Positions 57,791 to 64,000 of a DNA stretch of 64,000 nucleotides are shown piece after piece. The first letter of the stretch is position 1; each line of letters begins with the position of its first letter. The DNA is taken from NCBI RefSeq assembly GCF_000423945.1, contig NZ_KE384116.1:130879-194878 (forward strand). The letters run 5' to 3'. The notes beneath the pieces were generated by a model, which did not search any database, was not told the origin of the DNA, and was given only the letters and a program-made list of their open reading frames with translations. Source of the stretch: Butyrivibrio sp. XPD2002. GTDB lineage: Bacteria > Bacillota > Clostridia > Lachnospirales > Lachnospiraceae. The translations under genes were made by a program, and so were the position numbers.

Positions 57791-58102
57791 ATGTCTACAA
57801 GTAAGATTAAGAAGGGCGATACCGTTAAGGTTATCGCTGGTAAGAGCAAAGATAAAGAAGGCAAGGTACTCTCCGTTGACACAAAGAATGGTAAGGTAGT
57901 AGTTGAGGGTGCTAACATGATCACAAAGCACACAAAGCCCTCTGCATCTAACCCCAACGGTGGTATCATTCAGCAGGAAGCTCCCATGGACATCTCCAAC
58001 GTTATGTATGTTCATAAGGGAAAGGCAACACGTGTTGGTTTCAAGGTTGAGGACGGCAAGAAGGTCCGCATCGCTAAATCAACTGGTGATGTCATTGACT
58101 GA
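57791..58102 (+). CDS. rplX: 50S ribosomal protein L24
   Basis: A 103-residue early-assembly protein with an N-terminal KOW motif (IKKGDTVKVIAGKSKDKEGKV). Its ribosome binding site AAGGAGG overlaps the rplN stop codon, so the two genes are translated together. Confidence 0.98.
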   Translation: MSTSKIKKGDTVKVIAGKSKDKEGKVLSVDTKNGKVVVEGANMITKHTKPSASNPNGGIIQQEAPMDISNVMYVHKGKATRVGFKVEDGKKVRIAKSTGDVID

Positions 58103-58124
58103 TAAGGAAAGGAGGTAAGGAGCT

Positions 58125-58664
58125 TTGAGTAGATATAAGGATTTATATAAAGACGAGATCGTGAGCGCTATGACAAAGAAGTTCGGTTACAAGAATGTTA
58201 TGGAAGTTCCGAAGCTCGACAAGATCGTAATCAATATGGCTGTAGGAGAAGCTAAGGAGAACGCTAAGGTTCTTGAGAACGCTGCAAACGATATGCAGAT
58301 CATCTCCGGTCAGAAGCCTGTTTATACAAAGGCAAAGAAGTCCATCGCTAACTTCAAGATAAGAGAGGGTATGCCGATCGGATGTAAAGTAACTCTTCGT
58401 GGTGAGAAGATGTACGAGTTCATGGATCGCCTCGTTAACCTTGCACTTCCTCGTGTCCGCGACTTCCGTGGTGTTAACCCGAACGCATTCGATGGCAGAG
58501 GAAACTATGCTCTTGGTATCAAAGAGCAGCTCATCTTCCCTGAGATCGAGTACGATAAGGTAGACAAGACAAGAGGTATGGATATCATCTTCACAACAAC
58601 TGCCAAGACTGATGAAGAGGCTCGTGAGCTTTTAACACTCTTCAACATGCCTTTCGCTAAGTAA
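58125..58664 (+). CDS. rplE: 50S ribosomal protein L5
   Basis: A 179-residue protein that binds 5S rRNA. Recognisable blocks are KIVINMAVGEAKENAK, GCKVTLRGEKMYEFMDRL and the ending TAKTDEEARELLTLFNMPF. The start is TTG at 58125 with two GGAGG/AAGGAG sites upstream, which is rare in this operon, where ATG dominates. Confidence 0.97.
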   Translation: MSRYKDLYKDEIVSAMTKKFGYKNVMEVPKLDKIVINMAVGEAKENAKVLENAANDMQIISGQKPVYTKAKKSIANFKIREGMPIGCKVTLRGEKMYEFMDRLVNLALPRVRDFRGVNPNAFDGRGNYALGIKEQLIFPEIEYDKVDKTRGMDIIFTTTAKTDEEARELLTLFNMPFAK

Positions 58665-58683
58665 TTAAGGAGGAATCGAACAC

Positions 58684-58869
58684 ATGGCTAAATTATCCAT
58701 GAAGGTAAAGCAGCAGATGAAACCCAAGTTTTCAACACGTGCATACAACCGTTGCAGAATTTGCGGTCGTCCTCATGCTTATCTTAGAAAATACGGAATC
58801 TGCAGAATTTGTTTCCGTGAGTTAGCTTACAAGGGTGAGATCCCGGGTGTACGTAAGGCTAGTTGGTAA
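58684..58869 (+). CDS. rpsZ: 30S ribosomal protein S14, zinc-binding type (S14Z)
   Basis: A 61-residue short form of S14. It keeps the four zinc-binding cysteines (CRICGRPHAYLRKYGICRIC), in contrast to the longer zinc-free paralogue that many Firmicutes make under zinc starvation. AAGGAGG precedes the ATG. Confidence 0.98.
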   Translation: MAKLSMKVKQQMKPKFSTRAYNRCRICGRPHAYLRKYGICRICFRELAYKGEIPGVRKASW

Positions 58870-58881
58870 TTTATTAAAACA

Positions 58882-58928
58882 TTGCGGCTTCGTGTCTCTG
58901 TGCATGCAGGCACAGTAAGGCGGAGCAA
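58882..58928 (+). other. Hairpin upstream of rpsH, possible S8 autoregulatory site
   Basis: CTGTGC/GCACAG (58898-58903 with 58910-58915) forms the tip and TTGC/GCAA (58882-58885 with 58925-58928) the base of an interrupted stem in an 88-base gap. S8 represses the spc operon through mRNA binding in E. coli, so this is a candidate site; sequence identity to the rRNA target was not tested. Confidence 0.5.
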
Positions 58929-58957
58929 TAATAGAAAATTAAGGAGGCTTTTTCAAA

Positions 58958-59359
58958 ATGGCAATGAATGATCCTATTGCAGATATGCTTACAAGAATTC
59001 GTAATGCAAACACTGCAAAGCACGATACAGTTGACGTTCCTTCTTCAAAGATGAAGCTTGCTATCGCAAACATTCTTCTTGACGAAGGTTATATTAAGAA
59101 ACTTGATGTTGTTGAAGAGAATGGTTTCAAGAACCTTCACATCACACTTAAGTACGGTGCTGACAGAAACGATAAAGTTATCACCGGTTTGAAGAGAATT
59201 TCCAAGCCTGGTCTTCGTGTATACGCAGGTAGAGATGAGCTCCCGAGAGTACTTGGTGGCCTCGGAATCGCTATCATTTCTACAAACCAGGGTGTTGTAA
59301 CTGATAAAAAAGCAAGAGAGCTTCAGGTTGGTGGTGAAGTTCTTGCATTTGTATGGTAA
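58958..59359 (+). CDS. rpsH: 30S ribosomal protein S8
   Basis: A 133-residue primary 16S-binding protein and, in E. coli, the repressor of the spc operon. Typical segments are NDPIADMLTRIRNAN and the C-terminal ISTNQGVVTDKKARELQVGGEVLAFVW. AAGGAGG precedes the ATG. Confidence 0.98.
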   Translation: MAMNDPIADMLTRIRNANTAKHDTVDVPSSKMKLAIANILLDEGYIKKLDVVEENGFKNLHITLKYGADRNDKVITGLKRISKPGLRVYAGRDELPRVLGGLGIAIISTNQGVVTDKKARELQVGGEVLAFVW

Positions 59360-59374
59360 ATTGGAGGTACGGGC

Positions 59375-59914
59375 ATGTCACGAATTGGAAAAATGCCAAT
59401 CGCAATTCCTGCTGGCGTAACAGTAGAAGTTGCAGAAAATAATAAGGTGACTGTTAAGGGTCCTAAGGGCACTCTTGAGAGAGTTTTCCCTGCAGAGATG
59501 CAGTTCGAGCAGAAAGACGGTCAGATCGAAGTTAAGAGACCTGACGATCAGAAGAAGACCAGAGCGCTTCACGGACTTTCAAGAAGTCTTCTGAATAACA
59601 TGGTTGTTGGTGTTACAGATGGCTATGAGAAGAAGCTTGAAGTTAATGGTGTAGGTTATAGAGCAGCCAAGACTGGTAAGAAACTCACCTTAACCCTTGG
59701 TTATTCACATCCGGTTGAGCTCGATGATCCTGAAGGAATCGAGACAGTCGTTGAAGGTAATGCTATTATCGTCAAGGGAATAGATAAAGAAAAGGTTGGC
59801 CAGCATGCAGCAATCATCAGAGAGAAGAGAGCTCCTGAGCCGTATAAGGGCAAGGGAATCAAGTACGCTGATGAAGTTATCCGCCGCAAGGTTGGTAAGA
59901 CCGGTAAGAAGTAA
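59375..59914 (+). CDS. rplF: 50S ribosomal protein L6
   Basis: A 179-residue protein near the factor-binding site, with two similar folds. It begins SRIGKMPIAIPAGVTVEV and ends PEPYKGKGIKYADEVIRRKVGKTGKK, both family hallmarks. GGAGG precedes the ATG, 15 bases after rpsH. Confidence 0.98.
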   Translation: MSRIGKMPIAIPAGVTVEVAENNKVTVKGPKGTLERVFPAEMQFEQKDGQIEVKRPDDQKKTRALHGLSRSLLNNMVVGVTDGYEKKLEVNGVGYRAAKTGKKLTLTLGYSHPVELDDPEGIETVVEGNAIIVKGIDKEKVGQHAAIIREKRAPEPYKGKGIKYADEVIRRKVGKTGKK

Positions 59915-59933
59915 GAGATAAGGAGAGTAAAAA

Positions 59934-60302
59934 ATGGTTAGTAAAGAATCCAGACAGAAGAGTCGCGAAAAGAAGCATCTGAGAATTCGCAATCGTTTTA
60001 GCGGCACTGCTGAAAGACCGCGCCTTGCAGTTTTCAGAAGTAATAATCATATGTATGCTCAGGTTATCGATGATGTTGCCGGTAAGACACTCGTTTCTGC
60101 TTCCACACTTGAGAAGGACATTAAGTCAGCTCTTAAGGTTACAGATAATGTTGAGGCCGCTGCATACGTTGGTGATGTTGTTGCTAAGAGAGCAATGGAG
60201 AAAGGTATCAAGGCTGTTGTTTTCGACAGAGGCGGTTACATCTACCATGGTAAGGTAGCAGCACTGGCTGAGGCAGCCAGAAAAGCAGGCTTAGAATTCT
60301 AA
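59934..60302 (+). CDS. rplR: 50S ribosomal protein L18
   Basis: A 122-residue 5S rRNA-binding protein. It shows a basic N-terminus (RQKSREKKHLRIRNRFSG), RPRLAVFRSNNHMYAQVIDD, and the ending FDRGGYIYHGKVAALAEAARKAGLEF. AAGGAGAG precedes the ATG. Confidence 0.98.
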   Translation: MVSKESRQKSREKKHLRIRNRFSGTAERPRLAVFRSNNHMYAQVIDDVAGKTLVSASTLEKDIKSALKVTDNVEAAAYVGDVVAKRAMEKGIKAVVFDRGGYIYHGKVAALAEAARKAGLEF

Positions 60303-60318
60303 GGAAGGGAGAAAGATA

Positions 60319-60828
60319 ATGAAGCGTACAATCGTTGATGCAAGTCAGCTTGAATTAACAGATAAAGTCGTTACCATCAAGCGAGTTACAAAGGTTGTTA
60401 AGGGTGGACGTAACATGAAGTTCACCGCACTCGTTGTTGTAGGTGACGGAAACGGTCATGTAGGTGTAGGCCTTGGTAAGTCCACTGAAATTCCGGATGC
60501 TATCCGTAAGGGTAAGGAGGACGCAACTAAGAACCTCATCACAGTTCCGCTTGATGAGAACAACAGTATTACACATGATTTCGTTGGTAAGTTCGGTTCC
60601 GCTGAGGTTCTTCTTAAGAGATCCCCGGAAGGTACAGGTATCATCGCTGGTGGTCCTGCTCGTTCAGTATGTGAGCTTGCTGGAATCAAGAACATTCGTA
60701 CAAAGTCACTTGGTTCTAACAACAAGCAGAACGTAGTTTATGCAACCATCAATGGTCTTGCAAACCTTAAGACACCGGAAGAAGTTGCTAAGAAGCGTGG
60801 TAAGTCTGTAGACGAAGTAATCGCTTAA
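60319..60828 (+). CDS. rpsE: 30S ribosomal protein S5
   Basis: A 169-residue protein at the mRNA entry site. The N-terminal dsRNA-binding-like domain reads VTKVVKGGRNMKFTALVVVGDGNGHVG; the spectinomycin loop is unaltered. The C-terminal part has GTGIIAGGPARSVCELAGI. AAGGGAG precedes the ATG. Confidence 0.98.
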   Translation: MKRTIVDASQLELTDKVVTIKRVTKVVKGGRNMKFTALVVVGDGNGHVGVGLGKSTEIPDAIRKGKEDATKNLITVPLDENNSITHDFVGKFGSAEVLLKRSPEGTGIIAGGPARSVCELAGIKNIRTKSLGSNNKQNVVYATINGLANLKTPEEVAKKRGKSVDEVIA

Positions 60829-60860
60829 TAGTAAGCAACATCTAGTAAAGGAGAAAATCA

Positions 60861-61064
60861 ATGGCAGCTAATAAAGAAAGTGGAAAGAAGCTTAAAATCA
60901 CATTGGTTAAGTCCACTATTGGTGCTGTTCCGAAGCAGGTTGCTACGGTAAAATCAATGGGATTTAAGAAACTTAACAGCAGTGTTGAACTGCCGGATAA
61001 CTCTGCAACCAGAGGTCAGATCCAGCAGATCAGACACCTTGTTAAGGTTGAAGAACTGAACTAA
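60861..61064 (+). CDS. rpmD: 50S ribosomal protein L30
   Basis: A 67-residue protein with the L30 core KITLVKSTIGAVPKQVATVKSMGF and the ending QIQQIRHLVKVEEL. It has a basic N-terminal extension of about ten residues (AANKESGKK) compared with the usual 58-60 residue form. AAAGGAG precedes the ATG. Confidence 0.97.
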   Translation: MAANKESGKKLKITLVKSTIGAVPKQVATVKSMGFKKLNSSVELPDNSATRGQIQQIRHLVKVEELN

Positions 61065-61079
61065 TAAAGGAGGAAAGTC

Positions 61080-61520
61080 ATGGAATTATCTAATTTGAGA
61101 CCTGCCGAGGGTTCTGTTCAGAATGACAATTTCAGAAGAGGCCGCGGTCATGGCTCAGGAAATGGCAAGACTGCAGGTAAGGGACACAAAGGACAGAAGG
61201 CTCGTTCAGGTGCTCCCAGACCGGGATTTGAAGGTGGACAGATGCCTCTGTTCCGTCGTCTTCCTAAGAGGGGATTTAAGAACATTAACTCTAAGAAGAT
61301 CGAAGCTATTAATGTAAGTTCACTTGAGTGCTTTGATAACGACAGCGTCGTTGACATTCAGGCACTTAAGGATAAGGGCATCATCAAGCACGAGTATGAT
61401 GGTGTTAAGATACTTGGAAACGGTGAATTTACCAAAAAGCTTACGGTTAAGGTAAATGCATATAGTGCATCTGCTAAGGAGAAAATCGAAGCTCTTGGGG
61501 GAACGGCAGAGGTGATTTGA
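61080..61520 (+). CDS. rplO: 50S ribosomal protein L15
   Basis: A 146-residue late-assembly protein with a Gly/Arg-rich N-terminal arm (RRGRGHGSGNGKTAGKGHKGQKAR) reaching into 23S rRNA and the core FEGGQMPLFRRLPKRGFKN. AAAGGAGG precedes the ATG. The stop overlaps the secY ATG by one base. Confidence 0.98.
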   Translation: MELSNLRPAEGSVQNDNFRRGRGHGSGNGKTAGKGHKGQKARSGAPRPGFEGGQMPLFRRLPKRGFKNINSKKIEAINVSSLECFDNDSVVDIQALKDKGIIKHEYDGVKILGNGEFTKKLTVKVNAYSASAKEKIEALGGTAEVI

Positions 61521-62836
61521 TGTTCACAACCATTAAGAATGCATTCAAAATCAAAGATATACGATTAAAGTTACTGTTCACATTTGCAATGCTTTTGGTG
61601 ATCAGACTTGGCTCAGCAATACCCGTGCCTGGAATGAACGTAACAGTCTTCCAGCAGTGGTTTGCTGAATTATCCGAAAACAATGCCTTTGGTTTTATGG
61701 ATCGATTTACAGGTGGATCATTTGAGAATATGTCAATTTTGGCACTCAATATTACACCTTATATCACATCTTCCATTATTATCCAGCTTCTCACGATTGC
61801 TATTCCTAAGTTTGAGGAATGGCAGCGTGATGGCGAGGATGGAAGAAAGAAGCTTGCAGCACTCACTCGTTACATTACTGTAGCACTTGCTCTTATCGAG
61901 TCAGTAGCTATGGCAATCGGCTTCTACAGAAGTAACTTCCTTATTGAGAAGTCACCTCTGTATGTAGTTGAGATCGTTGCAGCGCTTACCGCCGGCAGTG
62001 CATTCCTTATGTGGATCGGTGAGCGCATCACAGATAATGGTGTAGGAAATGGTATTTCAATAGTCCTGACTATCAACATTATCTCAAGGATGCCTTCCGA
62101 TTTGATGAGCCTGTTCACACAGTTTGTTACAGGCAAAAATATTGCCAGGGGGGTTGTATCCGTAATCATCATTGTTGCTGTTATAGTTGCAATGGTCGTT
62201 CTCGTTGTTCTTCTTAACGGCGCTGAGCGTAGAATTCCGGTACAGTATGCAAAAAAGATTCAGGGGAGAAAAACCTACGGCGGAAACCACTCAGAAATTC
62301 CGCTTAAGGTTAATACCGCAGGTGTAATGCCTATTATCTTTGCGATGTCCCTCTTCCAGTTCCCTATCATTATCAGTCAGCTCGTTGGCTATAAGGGAAC
62401 AGGAGCGTGGAGCGAGATCCTTAAGTACTTGAATCAAAGCTATTGGTGTGATCCTTCCAATTTGAAGTATTCAATTGGACTTGTTGTATATGTTTTACTG
62501 CTTATATTCTTTGCATATTTCTATACATCGATCACATTTAATCCGCTTGAAATTGCGGACAATATGAAAAAGCAGGGTGGATTTATTCCTGGTATTCGTC
62601 CTGGAAAGCCCACCAGTGATTATTTAACAAACATTCTGAACTACATCATTTTCATTGGTGCAGTTGGACTTACCATTATCGGTGTCCTTCCTATCTTCTT
62701 TAATGGTGTGTTCGGAGCAAACGTATCCTTCGGTGGTACGAGCCTTATCATTGTTGTAAGTGTTATTCTTGAAACGGTGAAACAGATTGAATCACAGATG
62801 TTGGTACGTAATTATAAAGGTTTTTTAGATGATTAA
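61520..62836 (+). CDS. secY: Preprotein translocase channel SecY
   Basis: A 438-residue protein forming the membrane channel used by SecA. About ten hydrophobic segments are visible, starting with LLFTFAMLLVIRLGSAIPVPG. The plug/TM2 region NMSILALNITPYITSSIIIQLL and the cytoplasmic loops that meet SecA (IPVQYAKKIQGRK; FNPLEIADNMKKQGGFIPGIRPGKPT) are typical. The ATG at 61520 overlaps the rplO stop; the in-frame TTG at 61517 is not needed. Confidence 0.98.
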   Translation: MFTTIKNAFKIKDIRLKLLFTFAMLLVIRLGSAIPVPGMNVTVFQQWFAELSENNAFGFMDRFTGGSFENMSILALNITPYITSSIIIQLLTIAIPKFEEWQRDGEDGRKKLAALTRYITVALALIESVAMAIGFYRSNFLIEKSPLYVVEIVAALTAGSAFLMWIGERITDNGVGNGISIVLTINIISRMPSDLMSLFTQFVTGKNIARGVVSVIIIVAVIVAMVVLVVLLNGAERRIPVQYAKKIQGRKTYGGNHSEIPLKVNTAGVMPIIFAMSLFQFPIIISQLVGYKGTGAWSEILKYLNQSYWCDPSNLKYSIGLVVYVLLLIFFAYFYTSITFNPLEIADNMKKQGGFIPGIRPGKPTSDYLTNILNYIIFIGAVGLTIIGVLPIFFNGVFGANVSFGGTSLIIVVSVILETVKQIESQMLVRNYKGFLDD

Positions 62837-62841
62837 AAAAT

Positions 62842-62884
62842 GAGAGGTTTCGGAGCATACTATAAGTATGCTTCCTAACCTCTT
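62842..62884 (+). other. Hairpin between secY and adk
   Basis: GAGAGGTT/AACCTCTT arms with inner GGAGCATA/TATGCTTCC pairs form a stable stem without a T run. It may set the relative level of adk and map mRNA by processing. Confidence 0.6.
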
Positions 62885-62923
62885 ATTGCTTACAATTAGT
62901 AAAATAACAGGAGCGAAACAAGT

Positions 62924-63565
62924 ATGAAGATTATTATGTTAGGTGCACCCGGTGCGGGTAAAGGAACACAGGCTAAGATGATCGCTGACAAGTACAGTGT
63001 TCCTCACATTTCTACAGGGGATATTTTCAGAGCAAATATCAAAAACGGTACAGAGCTTGGTAAGAAGGCAAAGGAGTTCATGGATAAGGGACAGCTTGTT
63101 CCGGATGAACTTACTGTTGAGATCCTTCTTGACAGAGTTGCTCAGGATGATTGCAAGAACGGATATGTTCTTGATGGATTCCCGAGAACAATTCCTCAGG
63201 CAGACGTACTTGATAAGGAACTTACAAAACTTGGCGACAAGGTTGATTATGCTATAAACGTTGATGTTCCGGATGAGAACATCATCAGAAGAATGTCTGG
63301 AAGAAGAGCATGCCTTAAGTGTGGTGCTACATACCACATCGAGCATATCCCTCCGAAGCAGGAAGGTATCTGCGATACATGTGGCAGTGAGCTTGTTCAG
63401 AGAGATGACGATAAGCCGGAGACAGTTAAGAACCGTCTTAGCGTATATCATGAGCAGACACAGCCCCTCATCGACTACTATACAAAGAAGAACATTCTTA
63501 AGACAGTTGATGGTACTAAGGACATGCAGGAAGTATTTAATGAAATTACAGGTATTCTCGGTTAA
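62924..63565 (+). CDS. adk: Adenylate kinase, zinc-binding LID form
   Basis: Interconverts ATP, ADP and AMP. The 213-residue protein has the P-loop GAPGAGKGT at 7-15, the AMP-site ISTGDIFRANI and DGFPRT, and a LID with four cysteines (CLKCGATYHIEHIPPKQEGICDTCG), the zinc-bound form common in Firmicutes. CAGGAG precedes the ATG. It is co-transcribed with secY and map, as in most Firmicutes. Confidence 0.98.
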   Translation: MKIIMLGAPGAGKGTQAKMIADKYSVPHISTGDIFRANIKNGTELGKKAKEFMDKGQLVPDELTVEILLDRVAQDDCKNGYVLDGFPRTIPQADVLDKELTKLGDKVDYAINVDVPDENIIRRMSGRRACLKCGATYHIEHIPPKQEGICDTCGSELVQRDDDKPETVKNRLSVYHEQTQPLIDYYTKKNILKTVDGTKDMQEVFNEITGILG

Positions 63566-63583
63566 TTTGCGAGGTCTTAAGTA

Positions 63584-64000
63584 ATGCCGGTAACAATTAA
63601 AACGGACGAAGAATTGAACCTCATGAGACATGCCGGGCAGCTCCTGGCACAGGTACATGAAGTTCTGCATGATGCGCTCAGACCGGGTATCTCCACACTT
63701 GAGCTTGATGCTATCGGTGAAGAGGCAATTCGCAGTCGTGGTGGTATACCAAACTGCAAAAATTATGAAGGCTATCCGGCTTCAGTATGTATTTCCGTGA
63801 ATGACGAGGTCGTTCACGGAATACCTAAAGCCGAGACCATATTAAAGGAAGGAGACATTGTTTCCTTCGATACAGGTCTTATATATAAAGGATATCATTC
63901 AGATGCTGCAAGAACCTGGGGAGTAGGTAATGTATCTCCCGAAGTTCAAAAGCTTATGGAAGTTACACAGCAAAGCTTTTTTGAAGGCATAAAATACGCA
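63584..64000 (+). CDS. map: Methionine aminopeptidase type I (truncated by window end)
   Basis: Removes the initiator methionine from new proteins. The frame is open from ATG 63584 to the end, 139 codons of a protein that is usually about 250 residues. The start reads MPVTIKTDEELNLMRHAGQLLAQ. VCISVNDEVVHGIP holds the active-site His, and the two metal-binding Asp residues appear in VSFDTGL and YHSDAARTWG. GCGAGG lies upstream. It follows adk by 18 bases. Confidence 0.96.
   Translation, partial: MPVTIKTDEELNLMRHAGQLLAQVHEVLHDALRPGISTLELDAIGEEAIRSRGGIPNCKNYEGYPASVCISVNDEVVHGIPKAETILKEGDIVSFDTGLIYKGYHSDAARTWGVGNVSPEVQKLMEVTQQSFFEGIKYA

Noticed and set aside
62939..63670. 243-codon minus-strand open frame opposite adk
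   Set aside because: Shadow frame of adk; no ribosome binding site and no recognisable sequence.

Overview
The window looks like the chromosome of an anaerobic Firmicute of the Lachnospiraceae, most like the Butyrivibrio/Pseudobutyrivibrio group. The evidence is the phosphate butyryltransferase and butyrate kinase pair, a glutamine synthetase followed by an ANTAR regulator, an LL-diaminopimelate aminotransferase, consensus AGGAGG ribosome binding sites, Firmicute-type promoters and a canonical clostridial ribosomal gene cluster. The genus is an inference; no 16S gene is present.

Layout. 1-600: a non-coding array of about 52-bp tandem repeats, each containing a dyad, followed by a short C-rich direct repeat. 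601-5025: a PilZ (c-di-GMP receptor) protein with a long tail and a large protein resembling the GH38/GH57-type barrels. 5044-7203: glnA with a terminator-type leader, then an ANTAR pseudo-receiver regulator. 7263-8627: an acyl-CoA thioesterase and an HD-GYP phosphodiesterase. 8819-10828: ptb-buk, the last steps of butyrate formation. 10892-19835: a YesN/YesM-type two-component system next to a sugar ABC transporter of the galactofuranose/ribose type, which carries two different lipoprotein binding proteins, one at each end. 19841-23778: secA and prfB, the latter without the usual programmed frameshift. 23793-37696: rplJL-rpoBC and rpsL-rpsG-fusA-tuf, with an L10 leader and strong promoters.

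37745-51375 is a block of about 14 kb between tuf and rpsJ, genes that are adjacent in many relatives. It holds an ECF sigma operon with two zinc-finger anti-sigma-like proteins and a protein with an HEXXH motif, a BlaI/BlaR1-type pair with an unusual sensor region, dtd, divergent pyrG and dapL, a YlmH-like S4 protein, a BTAD regulator with a degenerate GGDEF-like end, a small alarmone synthetase and an RlmI-like methyltransferase. 51716-64000 is the S10-spc superoperon from rpsJ through secY and adk into map, which runs off the end.

Most of the window is housekeeping and I found no wholly new multi-gene defence or biosynthetic system. The most novel-looking signals are regulatory. The first transcribed bases of glnA, pyrG and dapL share the motif AAGGCAAWGGCG (W = A or T) immediately before or inside an intrinsic terminator, which suggests a shared attenuation mechanism for nitrogen genes, possibly read by the ANTAR protein encoded beside glnA. 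The others are the phased dyad array at 1-430, a cluster of three hairpins at 50342-50456, and the HEXXH protein beside the ECF operon. All coordinates and motifs were read by eye; no database search was run.
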